A DNA stretch of 64,000 nucleotides from Epiperipatus broadwayi. Taxonomy: Eukaryota; Onychophora; Udeonychophora; Euonychophora; Peripatidae. Where the stretch lies: the NCBI GenBank assembly GCA_028023455.1, contig JAQFVV010006454.1, forward strand, positions 1,223,001-1,287,000, read 5' to 3'. Position numbers and translations under genes: made by a program. Shown here one piece after another: positions 45,802 through 58,106 of the stretch. Every line of letters starts with the position of its first letter. Position 1 is the stretch's first letter. The notes below the pieces were generated by a model that worked only from the letters and a program-made list of their open reading frames with translations, was not told the DNA's origin and made no database searches.

Positions 45802-48800
45802 ATTGTATTTTTGTTCACAGTTTTTTTTTCTTATTCTCAAGAAAAAAATAGTATTAGTAAACAGGGATTTATTTAAATTAAAAAATTCAATATTTAGATT
45901 CTAAGACAAAGTCTTGAATTTTTCTAAAAAATATTTGTTACTGAATGATAGAACGAATTGACTTATATCTTTAGATTCTATATTAGTTATTTCATCAGAT
46001 TAATATTTGTTTTTATGTTTTTTTTTAAAGTAAAACTTGGTTTTGTATATCTAAAAGCATAGTTATATTTTTAATGAATCCATTTTTTAATGAACAGGTG
46101 AGGCCGAAAAAGCAATAGTAATAAACTTTTGTAATTTGAAGTGGGAATTTTTATAGACTTGTTATTCCTATTAATTGATCTTTGTAAGTACAAAATAGAA
46201 ATAGAATGTAAGGAAAGTTCATTGCAATTGGATTTTTTTTTTTTAATTCTCTTGATGCTAATGAATATTATGTTTTTAATGCAGATTAATTTTCTACAAA
46301 ATTAATATTGTTTTTTTAATGAAGGTTGTGATGGATTTAATAATAAGTGCATAGAATGTAATCCTAGAATTAATGAGAATATTTATAAAAGATACTTTAG
46401 CATTTATTGAGAGATACATTTTAGGGAATGCAATAATATTTTCTCACTGAGGTTAAAATACAAATTTTTGTTGTAAATTTTAATAGATTTGAGAAAAAAT
46501 GGATTACAAAATCCAAAAAAGTTTGACAAAAAGTAGTGGGAAAAGCAACATATTGCATTATCTGTGGGAATATTCCAAATTGGAGTTTATTATTATTAAA
46601 ATTTAGATTGTAAACTTTGCATTTAGGTTATGTGCTTTGATGACAGAATGAGAATAATGATATATATTTGGTCTCAGCTTTCAGAAGCTATATTGTGAAG
46701 TACTGATATCTTAATCTTTTTATACAAATATTGAATTAATGCAATTTTACCCTAAGTCCTTGTAAGTCTGACACTAGTACTGAACCATTAACATGTCAGT
46801 TTTGTTGTATCATAATAGTTCATTGCACAAAAATGAAATACTTTTTAATAAATCTTTTAGATCATATGAAATTCAAGCACTAAATATCTGTTATTGGAAT
46901 GTGTTAATACTTTGCATTTACTTTCGCGTATTAAGAACTGATAGAATTTGTCTAATAGAAATTTTATAATATGTATATTAATATCAGTAATTGGCAGTAT
47001 GATCACATAAAAATCAATAGATGTATTATTATATATTTCATCAATAAGTTCTTCATTCTTTTTATTAGAATGAATTTTTAAAAATCTTTTCAACGATTTA
47101 TAATGTTGAAAAACATTTATTCAAGACTATTACTGGAATCAATTATTAATCTCCATTAACTTTTTTAAAGTTGAAAAATTGCCAAACTGATTAATCAGTT
47201 TAGAAAAAGCACTGGCTATTTACTTTAGCCATACTAATAGAAATATCAGGATAAAATGAATGTTAATAAAAAACAATCACAATCATAAAGTGAAGTCATT
47301 AACAATGAAATCCACTCTTTTTTCTACTCTGAAAGCATTTATTTCAGTATGAGAAAACAGTGAATAACACCTTGTAATATCACTGAAATCCTCTGATTTC
47401 TTTTTTTGCTATTTAATTTTTTCATTATGTTCAAAATTTTTGAGTTTTCAAAACTTTCAAATCATTAGTTCAAATAATAGTAAGAATGCCAATTCTTATT
47501 CAAATGTGTGCAATTTAATGCTTCTTACTGACAAAAGGCCAATAATTAGACACTAATCTAAATATTTGAATATCATTTGGTGTCAATTGATTCATAATGC
47601 TGTAAAAGGTGGAACCAGATTGAAGGTAAAGATTTAATTGATGCCACTAACTTATTAAATAAATGTAAGCTAAGAGAGTTATGGGAGCCTTTGTTTATTA
47701 TATGAATATATAAACTTAAAAACATTTTTGAAAAGCTGCATTGTATTAACTGTCATATGTATAATTTTTATTCTATAATCAGTATTAACATGATGTAGAT
47801 TTTACTATTAATTTAAGATATAGAATCGTGAGAGATTTTTATTTTATTGGTGCTGCAATATGAATTAAAAAGTTCAATAGACAAAATCTATTTAAATCAC
47901 TAACATTAAAAATGTTAAATGAAAATTTAATCTTTTAGTAAATACTATGATGAAAAACATTCAACTGTAAGATTTTAATACTAACTATTGTTTTTAGGTG
48001 TTAGCAATAATTAGTACATTAAGAAAGACAAGTTTATTTTTAGGAGAATACACATTTTAGGAGAATACATATTTTTTGAATATGTATTTTACTTCTGAAC
48101 AAGCATTTCACCTTCAATATTGACAAAAATGTTAATGTTTGTTTGTTTAAAAGTCTTCCATATAAAACTATTAAATATTTATTTTTAAATAAGTATAAGA
48201 TAATTTATTTATTTTTTATTTGAATATATTTTGCTTTTTAAAAAATAGGTTAGTCAAAAATGTATATAACATTAGACAATGCATAGGCATTATCAATAAC
48301 TATATTTTTTTTATTCATTCAAGTGAAAAATTGTTTTTAATCTTTTCTCAGTACAAAATAAATTCATGCATCTGTCAATTATTCATTCTATAGGGAAATA
48401 TATGCTGAATAATGCTGCCACCTTCAGAATGTTTTTACAACTAAAAAATCAGTAATATTTAAATTTAATGCTATTACAATGACACAAGAACCTGCCTTTC
48501 AAATCACTGATTGGTTGTTTCTTGTACTCTCTACAAGAAAATGCCTTCTAATGATTTTGACAATTCTATTTTTTAATTTTGATTTTCAAAATGAAAACAT
48601 ATTTTAGAATCTTTTTTTCACATTTATTTCTTTTTCACAAAATGTTGGTGATCTATTAATTAATTTAGAAGAATAATTTAGATTTTACTGTAAAATATTT
48701 ACTTTTACATGAAGGTCAAATTGACAAAGAAATTAATAATGTGTGACTGCAACTTATAATTGTGTGACAAATATAAGTTTATATTTATCATTATAGATTA

Positions 48801-49595
48801 TTGTTATCAATTATAAATAAAAAATTATTTTTAAAAAATGTTTATTTACTTTAATAATCTAATGAATTGTTAATTTTCATTTTAGAAACTAAACTAAACA
48901 AATATAATTTTAAAAGGCAAATATGTTTTTATTGCTGAATCTGTAATTAAGCAATCAAAATTTGTGATTACTTAGAGTATATTTGAGATAATACTTATAG
49001 TGTAAATAAATCGGTTTCACCAATGACATTCTGGTTCTCAAGTTCATGTTTAATTTTTTTTTAATCTGTTATTATGATTTCACTTAACATTCCAAATTCA
49101 TTTATGATGTGTTTTCATGAAAGCAGATTCAATAACATCATGTCAGTAAACTAATATACATACTAATTTGGTATATATCTTTCCAGCATATTTAGAGAAC
49201 TCCCTTAATAAAACAATTTCAATACTTTTATTCTACATTAATAGCAAATTCTTATCTCATTTAAATAAAATAAATTAATCAAAGTATTAGTTCTACATAT
49301 ACATAAATGATTTAATTAAAAAGTTATAGCACTATGATAAAATAATCTTTTGTTTATGAAAGTAACTGCATATTATAGTCTCAATCAAGTGCCAAAAACC
49401 ACTTTTCTGCATAAGAGGCTATTAATATACTTAAATTGATTCACATAGCATTTTAAAATAAGTATTTAATATATGTCATTAAAAAAATAGTCAGCACTTA
49501 GACAATCCCAATATCAGTAACAAGCAACAATTTCAAAGCATTGTCATGGGAATACACTACAAATAAAATGTCTATTAATTATAAACAATTGTAAT
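45802..49595. other. AT-rich intergenic DNA
   Basis: Nothing is recognised over about 3.8 kb. A minus-strand open frame at 46857-47093 (78 codons) has no family resemblance. Confidence 0.4.
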
Positions 49596-49599
49596 AATA

Positions 49600-49644
<45 letters not shown>

Positions 49645-49658
49645 TATATTACAATTGG

Positions 49659-49690
<32 letters not shown>
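49596..49690. repeat. Two (TA)n tracts around an inverted CAATTGTAAT motif
   Basis: (TA)n tracts at 49606-49642 and 49661-49689 flank TATTACAATTGG, which is inverted relative to CAATTGTAATAAT just before the first tract. The whole therefore folds as a (TA)n-cored hairpin, like those at 20827 and 54868. Confidence 0.85.
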
Positions 49691-49691
<1 letters not shown>

Positions 49692-52600
49692 ATTGAATTA
49701 TTTTGTTGATGGGGAGAAGGATGATATCTTTTAATATATTTTTTTATTCGAAGTCAATTTCATTATCACATAATTTTTTCATAAAATTTATATTTTTTAT
49801 TTCTATTATTATTAGTATATAATATTCATTAAACTTCTTTTATGCATTAATATTTTGAAGATGTTAGATTTTTTTACTTGAAGCTATCAATTGATTTTCA
49901 TGTAAATTAATTATTGATACTTTAATCACTTATGAATGACTTTAGAGGCAGAAACCCATTTTAATCATTAGATAGAATAAATTTTAATTTAAAAAGACTG
50001 CACAATTTTAATGGTAAGATATTAGTTCAAATTTTAAAAGTGTATAAATCTCAGTAGTTATCAAAAATAAAATAAAAATAATAATAGTTTAAATACAATG
50101 GAGAAAAAATATTAATTTTGTGCAAAAATATATATTTATGCAACATAGACTTTTGTTTACATTCTAAAAACAAAAAAAAATGTTCATGCAAACTCTATTT
50201 ATTTTTCTAACATTTTTTTTAATTATTAAATATTTATTCCTTAATAAGTACATGACATTTCTGTTTAGATGTAATTTGAATATATTACATTTTGAACAGA
50301 AAATCAGTCAACCAAAAATTAAATGGATGTAAAAAAATAATTATCAATAACCTTTTTATATATTTTTGTTATTAATTTTAATTAAAAATTGAACTTAATC
50401 TTTCAAAATTAACTGAAATTATGCTTTAATGAAATGTATTTTAAATATATTGATTTTTTGGGAAAAAAAATTTTTTAATTTTCTCATTTTATTCATCAAT
50501 TTTCTATGAAGTACTGATGGCATTTTACTTGCATGTAGCATTCCTTCTTTCTGTTGCAGCTATTTGTAGAATTAGTGAGCCTTTTGTGCAATCATATGGC
50601 AGCAGAAACTGAAACTTAAAGCATATATTGATATAAAGATGTCAGTATTGTACAGAGAACTTCCAACATTGCTAATTGGTGAATTTTTGCTTTTTAGCAT
50701 TGGAAAATGTATTTTTTGCTTTACTTGGAAAAGAAAAGGTGTATAGTTTTCAGATCCTCATTTAATTAATAAAAAAAATTCCTGTGTCTCATTGTCAAAA
50801 AAATCAAATATCTAATTTGCATTCTGGTTATTTATTTACATATTGATCTACATTGCTATATATACATATTTTAATGATGCAGTTTAATTTAGTACTATGA
50901 TTTTGGCAGTAACATGTCAAAAGCAAACTTCAATCTCTTAAGTCTTGTTGTGCTTGCCTTTTCAAATTAAATTAACCAATAAAAAGTTTTATAGTACTAA
51001 AAATAAAATTATTTATGATTGTACTTAGTTTTTATATTTTAATGTTTTCTTTTAAAAAGACAAGTCAAGAAAAACTTATTAATGGTAGGTAAAAAGGCAA
51101 CTAAAAAGTGTAATTTTAAATTTTACAACAGGATTCATTGTTTTAAGATAATAGTAATTTTCCTGATTTTAGAAATAGAGTTTAAATAGAAAATATTTTA
51201 TTCAGTCTTTTTTAATCAACAGTGCAGAAATCATCCAATAAGAAAAACTATACTTCTGTTATGTTTTTCACTTTATTAGTTTGGTTCTATATTTGCAATT
51301 GAAATATTATCTTTAAAAATATTTTTCATTTGTAAACTTATATTTTTAATAAAGAAAATCAAATTTATTAATATATAATTAATAAAATAAGTTTAATTTT
51401 AAAATTAAGTGTTGAAAATACCTCAGCTATTAGGGGATGTCCAAAACTCCAAGGCAGAGGAAATGAAATACATTTTTAGCCTAATGGCTAAAACAAAACG
51501 CTTTGCTTTAATTACTTCTTTCTATTTGTTTGTCTTCCATTCTATTTTTAAATATGATATTTTGTTTTTTAAAATAACTTTATTTACTGAATTTATGCTT
51601 TTTTAACAAAATTTGATGGAAAAGTAAAATAAAAAATAAGTTGTTTTTTTTAAATCAAAAAATGCAATTAAAAAAATCTGAAAAATATAAGAAACATATA
51701 CTTATATAGAAAGGTATTGAATCAAAAGATATTTTATTGGTTAATATTCCAATAAGATTTAATTGCCTTTTTCCATGTTTCAGAACTATTTTATAAACTT
51801 TATTACTGGAATTTTATGCATTTTTAATATATCAATATGTCATTATGACAATTAAAACTACAATGATATATATATAGTTCGCAAAACGAACACTTAACAA
51901 GCTTTGAGAATACCCTCAACCCCAGACTTCTATATATAACATTGTAACACGAGCTTTATTAAAATTAGGTCATGTGAAATCTGACTTGATTTTTTTATCA
52001 ATATATATATAAAGAAGGATATTTCATGTTAATAAAATAATTTAATATGTAAAATAATAATTGAATTACTGTTTATGGTTACATGAAATTTAAATAAATA
52101 AATAAACATAATAAAACTTTTAAAATGAATGGATTTTAAAAAGTACCACTAAGAAAAATTATAGCATGTTTTTTTTTTTTTAAGATTTGAAAAATCCATA
52201 CTTTGTCCATTTTATTTTTTTCCATAAAAATTGGTTTGAAAAACAAAAATAAATTAAATAAATATACATATAATATAAATTAATTAATTATCACATTTTT
52301 CATAATTGTAGTTGTAAAAAAATCTATGCTGTATTGCATTAATATATATATATGTGCTCTGTGCACAGTTAATGAAGCTATTAATAAATTGTCAAAATTT
52401 TTACTGCCAAGTGCTTTCGGAACAGTCTACAGTCCCATATTCATGGCGACTGTGTGAGGATAAAAAATATAATGTTTGAATTTTTTTACGTCATTAAGAA
52501 TTACCATAAAGTTTATAATTCTTAAATACTTGTAAACTACAAGGTAAAGATAAACAATAAATATAAACTACTTAATAGAACTGAACTAGCTTTTAGCAAA

Positions 52601-53269
52601 GTAATGTCAAAATCATAGTGCTGAATAAAATTTTGTTGTAGCAGTATGTTTACATAATATGTAAATGAGGCACAATATGCAAATAAGGTGATTAGATATT
52701 CAATTTTCCAAGCAATGGAACACATGAATCTTTTTTGCTGATGGAATGTGAATCTTTTGACAATGCCCAAGCCTTTTTCTACTTTATTTTTCTACCATCT
52801 CTTTCAGAGCAAACCATTCTAACATTAAATAAAAAAACATGTGATATGTGACACATTCATGGTCAAGATAGATTTGTATTCGTTTTTGGTTTAGTTCTGT
52901 TGTATAAATCTATGTGTTAGGCAATTATCATATATTTATATGCACAATACTTCTCATAATACACAGAGCTGTAGAATGAGTCAGAACATGCAATTTTATA
53001 GACCAACTTAGGAGCATGGTCTACAGATATTTTATCTTCAGTATTGTTCAACAAATTGTTAAGAGATGGCAGTGATCTAAAGTTAACCTTGTATGTGTTA
53101 ACACAAATCTTTCTAAGTTATTTTCAATATGTGGAACATATATTCTTTATAGGTAATTGTTATTATCATTACTTTTTTTGTTGTTGGTGGTTTTTTGTAA
53201 TATAAGTTAATGAATTTTTATTTAGCAAAAGTACTATCCTATTACACTATATTTTATTAAACCACTAAA
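49691..53269. other. AT-rich intergenic DNA
   Basis: No gene is supported. Minus-strand 52537-52770 (77 codons) and plus-strand 51409-51606 (65 codons) are open but unrecognised. The area around 52560-53120 is slightly less AT-biased and may hold an old element. Confidence 0.35.
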
Positions 53270-53632
53270 TGTCACATGATCACCATTTCTTATGCTTGCT
53301 CATAATTGTTATTAAAACAGGCAAAACTCTCCATACAGTAGTGCCACTCAGTGCAAACCAGAGTAATCAATGGATGCTAGAAGGCTTGTGTACAAAATTC
53401 CTATCTAGTGCCTACTCATACAATGTTTCCAGACTAGTTTCTAGCTTGGGGCTTTCATCAGTGCTCTCAGATCCAAGGGTTCTCACTGATGAAAGCCACA
53501 AGCTAGAAACTAGTCTGGGATATTGGATTAGTAGACAGTAGATAGGGATTTTATGCACAAGCCTTCTGGCATCCATTGATTACTCTGGCTTGCACTTAGT
53601 GGCACTACTATATGGACAGTTTTTCCTGTTTT
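53270..53632. mobile_element. Foldback element family B, copy B2
   Basis: Inverted arms (about 53322-53461 and 53486-53625) meet around a centre of about 24 bases (CTCTCAGATCCAAGGGTTCT). Outer ends AAACTCTCCATACAGTAGTG and CACTACTATATGGACAGTTT are complementary with few changes. Each arm carries CTGATGA and GAAA on its own strand (plus: 53486-53492 and 53506-53509; minus: 53455-53461 and 53438-53441). The arms are more similar to each other than to copy B1, which suggests a later event or gene conversion. The open frame through it (plus strand) is an artefact. Confidence 0.88.
53435..53515. ncRNA. Hammerhead-like cores on both strands of family B
   Basis: Each strand reads CACTGATGAAAGC, CCCAA or CACAA, GCTAGAAAC. 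If CTGATGA and GAAA are the hammerhead boxes, stem II is AGC/GCT with an A-A mismatch at its base. Stem III on the plus strand can form ACTAGT against ATTAGT (six pairs including one G-U) with H17 = A. Stem I is less convincing: there is a mismatch next to the core, then partial pairing further out. It is a candidate only; the canonical G-C pair next to the core is missing. Confidence 0.4.
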
Positions 53633-54867
53633 AACTATATTTTATATTAAGATTTTTAGTGGTAATATTTGACTTAGGAAAGTAACTTTTGTAACTTTGA
53701 TAACTGTAATGTATATTTAAAGAAAGTATAAGATTAAAAGCAAAACACTTTAAATGTTCTTTATGATAAAATCTAATAGAAACTTGATTGCAAAAAAATA
53801 TTATGAAAAGAAGACTAAAGACATTTGTATTATTTATGTTATAAAGGAATAAAACAATTTTTTAGAAAAAAAAATATAAATAAGTCTTAGATAAAATTTT
53901 ATTTTAAAAAAATAAATCTACTGTTGATTATAAACAAAATTCAATGTCTTGAATATGTATTAACTTATCAAATACTTTCAATTTTTATCTTATTCAAAAA
54001 TTTAAAAAAAAAAATTACAAAAATAAAACAATAAGAAAATGGTATTTCAAATGGTTAGAAAATAAATTACGTAATGCTCAAAATTCAAATGTGATTGTGA
54101 AGTGACATTTGAAAAATATTCTCATTACAATTGATTGAATTTTAGTATATACATGGTAGTATGTACATATGTGGAGATCTTCAGATCTTACATTTGCAAA
54201 TGTAAAATATTTCATTGTTTAATTGGAAGGCAATATTAAAAAGCCATACACTATTTTTTAAAAAAGGTACATATTTTAAATTGAGTTAAATTATTAATAT
54301 AAAAATGATACAATTCTTAATCAACTGAAAATTACTTTTAAAAATAATTCTTGCATAAATTAATTTGTTGAAGAATTTATTTTATATTTAAATTTAAAAA
54401 CTAATCTTGAAAAAAGTAATAGACATAAAAGTATTTTTAATATTAACTGCTTTTATTTACTGTGCATTAAAAAGGAAATATATATATATATATATTTATT
54501 TAACCACAGTTGGGGTTTTTAGATTTAACTTAATTAAGTCAACCCTTTGCTATAAAAAATAGGGATTGTCTTCATTAATTCCTGGACCCCAAACCCATGT
54601 TTTTATTTTAATTTAAATATAAAAAAGACAATTGTGGTTGAAACAAAAATTACTTGTTTTAGTGTCCAGTAAATAATAGCATTTAATATTTAAGAAGATT
54701 ATCTTTATTATTTTTAACTTTTTGTTATTGGTACATTAAATAGAAATGTAAAACTATATTGTACTTTATATTAACTTGGCACTTATATTGATATAAATAT
54801 AATAGAAATTCATATATATTAATTTTTATAAATATATATCATTAGATATTTATGTTATAAGGTAAAA
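53633..54867. other. AT-rich intergenic DNA
   Basis: No gene or family is recognised. A (TA)n run lies at about 54479-54495. Confidence 0.4.
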
Positions 54868-54876
54868 TATTATATC

Positions 54877-54910
<34 letters not shown>

Positions 54911-54964
54911 GATATATATATACTAAATATTATATATATATATATATATATAAAATATTTAGTA
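54868..54964. repeat. Two adjacent (TA)n-cored palindromes
   Basis: The first (about 54870-54918) has arms TATATCCCATATA and TATATGGGATATA. The second (54921-54964) has arms TACTAAATATT and AATATTTAGTA. Both have long (TA)n cores and would extrude as neighbouring cruciforms. The Ile-Tyr-rich open frame on the minus strand is an artefact. Confidence 0.9.
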
Positions 54965-55235
54965 TGTGTATATAAGTGATTAAAAATTCTAAATATTTTT
55001 TTAAGTGAAAAGTGTTTGACATTTTTGCTTTTGATTAGAAATCTATATTTTTTTAAAAAAATTATTATCAAAATTATATTGTAATTGACTTCACTTAAAA
55101 CTATGATTTTACTTTAAATCTATTTTACACTTATAATGTAAATATATCACTAGATTTTTCTGCAGTAAGCTAATATGTACACTCTTTATGCACATATCAT
55201 ATTTAGTTATACCTGTTAACATAAACATAAACAAT

Positions 55236-55703
55236 TTAATCTCTCAGATGCTCAAAATATCTTCCTTCAACATTGTGACATTCTTCAAATCTCTCCAGGA
55301 CACTCTGACACACAGTACTGCACAAATTCTGCTCTTCATCAATTTCTGTGAATGTGAGATGAATGTAATCTTTTAAATCATTTATTGTTTTGGGTTTCTT
55401 CTCACAAACCTTGTTCTTAACAACACCCCAAAAAAGAAATCCATAGGTGTCAGGTCAGGTGAACGTGGTGGCCATTCGATGCTGCCGCTTCTTCCAAACC
55501 AACACTGTGGAAAAACATGGTTAAGGTGGTCTCTTACTGTAGATGCATAATGTGGTGGTGCTCCATCCTGCTGAAAGAAAAGTTTATGTAAGTTAGATTT
55601 ATACTCTGAGGAATGTTTTATATTGGTATTACTAAACAAGTAACTTCAACCATATAAAAGGTAGTTTAATAACTGTAAACCTACTTTTGGGCCACCCTGT
55701 ATA
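55236..55703 (-). pseudogene. Internally deleted mariner-like element, DD41D spacing
   Basis: This is the C-terminal half of a mariner transposase on the minus strand, next to its terminal inverted repeat (55673-55700; outer end ACAGGGTGGCCCAAAAGT). From 55573 the frame reads FQQDGAPPHYASTV, holding the second catalytic Asp, then IEWPPRSPDLTPMDFF with the third. Forty-one residues lie between the two Asp, which matches the DD41D mariner group. A one-base frameshift after MDFF interrupts the frame, after which WGVVKNKV continues through LKDYIHL and FEECHNVEG to a stop at 55236. The whole N-terminal part, including the DNA-binding domain and first catalytic Asp, is gone, and the 5' inverted repeat joins the remnant directly. 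The 3' inverted repeat was not found. The element is dead, but less decayed than the others. Confidence 0.85.
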
Positions 55704-55709
55704 TATTAT

Positions 55710-55757
55710 TATTATTATTACTATTTGTGGGATATCCTGCAAATAGTAATAATAATA
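55710..55757. repeat. Perfect 18-bp inverted repeat beside the mariner end
   Basis: TATTATTATTACTATTTG (55710-55727) and CAAATAGTAATAATAATA (55740-55757) flank a 12-base loop (TGGGATATCCTG). It lies ten bases outside the mariner inverted repeat. Confidence 0.85.
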
Positions 55758-55786
55758 TGACACCTTTTATCCGTGAATATATTAGA

Positions 55787-55788
<2 letters not shown>

Positions 55789-55863
<75 letters not shown>
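55789..55863. repeat. (TA)n microsatellite, about 75 bp
   Basis: An uninterrupted TA run, about 37 units. Confidence 0.97.
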
Positions 55864-55868
<5 letters not shown>

Positions 55869-58012
55869 AAAATATAAACAACAGTTTAAAACTGCTGAAT
55901 GTTATTGATATTGGGATTGTCTAAATGTTGACTGATTTATATATATATATATAAAATAGTAACAAATATACTTTTCTGTTGAAAATTGTTTTGATATTTT
56001 TTTTTATTTTAAAAAAAATTTTAAAATAAAAAATACTTAACAAACCATATTGTAAACTAATTTTTTTATTGTTTAAATAATGCTTACAATTGAAACCAAG
56101 AAATCAAAAGCATTACTTAAAACATTGAAATTCTATGAACAAATTTTAAAGTTGATATCAAAATATTTAAAACCCCCCCTTCCCATTTATCCATATGTAA
56201 GAAACTAAGTCACCTATCTAAAATATTATTGTGTCCTATCACTTTGGTAGAGATTTTTTAAAATGTACAATATTTTAATAAATTTTATTGAACTTAAATA
56301 TATTAAATCTCAAGATTAAAATTTTATTATAATTTTAAATTGAAAGCAAAAAAGTGTCTATACCACCCTCTGATGAGCCTTACTTAAAACATATTATAAT
56401 TCTAAAAACAATTTTTTAATTTAATATCAAAATATTCAATATTTCCTACTTTTTGTTCCATATCTAAAAAACTTGGTCACCTATCTAAAAGATTAGTGTC
56501 CCATACTTATATATCAAGTTTGAAACAATTCTGTTGAATTTAAATCTATTAAACCTTGATTTTAAATTTTTATTTTAACTTAAGTGATTCAAAAGTTTAC
56601 AAACAAACACTTTCCAACTTACATAAAAGCATTTAATAAATTACTTGATACTTTCAAACTTGAATAATTTGAAAAATTATGCAAAATTATATAATATTAG
56701 CAGTAGATTTGCTCACAGTTTATTACATTATACTATTGCATAAACAACCATTATAAAAAATATTTGCCTTAATTTATAATTTTATAAAATTAAAATTTTT
56801 ATATTTACTAATGCCTAAAAAATAAAATTTATTTTTATATTGAATTAGTAAAATAATAAATAAAAAGTATTTGAAAAATTTGTTTATATGTACTTTTTTT
56901 AAATTTCTCTCTTTATTTGTTTGTGACAATTTTTATATTAATTAAGATTTTGAATCTTGAATAAATAGATGTTTTAAATTATAGCTATATATATTTTTAT
57001 CTATTTTATATTTAGTATTTATAATCAATCCAATAATAATAATCAAGAATTTTTTAGATGATAATATAAATATTGAAAGTCAGTAGTTTTTAGTGACTTG
57101 CTTTTCACTTAAATTAAACATGTTTTTTAAAAAAAAAATAGATTGGTCTGTATATCCAAAGATAATCTTATCATTAATTTAAATGCTAAAATTTTAAATA
57201 TTGTGTTAGAAATTTTCTCTCTTTTTTAAACTTACTATCTGACAATACAAATCATTTATCTAATATTAAACCATGCTTAGGGAATGCAAAACTAATCCAA
57301 GGTAGTTTCTCTTTTATCATTCTTTTCAACATTTGGAAAGTTTTATTAAATTGAAATATAAGATTACAATTATTTGTCCCATTGTTTCTTGATTATAAAA
57401 AAAAAAAAAAAACGATTGTTTACATAAGTTTCAGATAATCATCTATAAATTTTAAGTTCTAAGCAAAATTATTTATATTTCAATAGTCTACGAGTAAATA
57501 TTCTACTTGATATCATATTAGCAGAACAATCAAGTGTTTTGTTTCAAATGAAAATATAAATGGTGATACCTGCTGTTTTCCAATCGTTCATACCAACAAC
57601 ATTAATATGAGCCCATGTAATATGTTTTGTTTAACTGCTATTAGAAAACAATTAAATAATACTTAATGACTTAGATTTTATTATATTCATACTCATAATC
57701 TCCATGAGAGATTGTTTTTCATTAGAGAATAGTTGCTGCTTCTCTTTGGATGATTTTGCTTTTAATCTTGATTAGAATAAAGATGATATGGATATTTATA
57801 AAAATAAGTATCATTACATTTCTATTTAAAAATAAAACAATTGTTGATATTTTATGAACACAAAGAAAGATTTGCATATACTACATAGATAGTTTTCTTT
57901 TATAAAATTTGCAAAGTAATTTTTGTTTCATCGCTATGACACAATTTGAGTTTGGTGTCAATTAATTTTGCATATTATTTTTAGTCTCAACATATATTAG
58001 AAATAAATTTAT

Positions 58013-58016
<4 letters not shown>
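55864..58016. other. AT-rich intergenic DNA
   Basis: Nothing is recognised. Two sub-blocks (56100-56260 and 56390-56560) are diverged copies of one another: each has AAAACATTGAAATTCT or a relative, then CAAAATATT, a C-rich piece, then AAGTCACCTATCTAAAA. They form a tandem duplication of about 300 bases. Confidence 0.45.

Positions 58017-58102
<86 letters not shown>
58017..58102. repeat. (TA)n microsatellite, about 85 bp
   Basis: An uninterrupted TA run, about 42 units, the longest in the window. Confidence 0.97.

Positions 58103-58106
<4 letters not shown>

Noticed and set aside
53269-53541. Ninety-codon plus-strand frame containing SSAYSYNVSRLVSSLGLSS
   Set aside because: It lies wholly inside foldback copy B2; the same sequence in copy B1 is not open. 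An artefact of the repeat.
56360-56390. CTCTGATGAGCC on the plus strand as hammerhead
   Set aside because: Stem II and GAAA are absent and flanking sequences do not pair.
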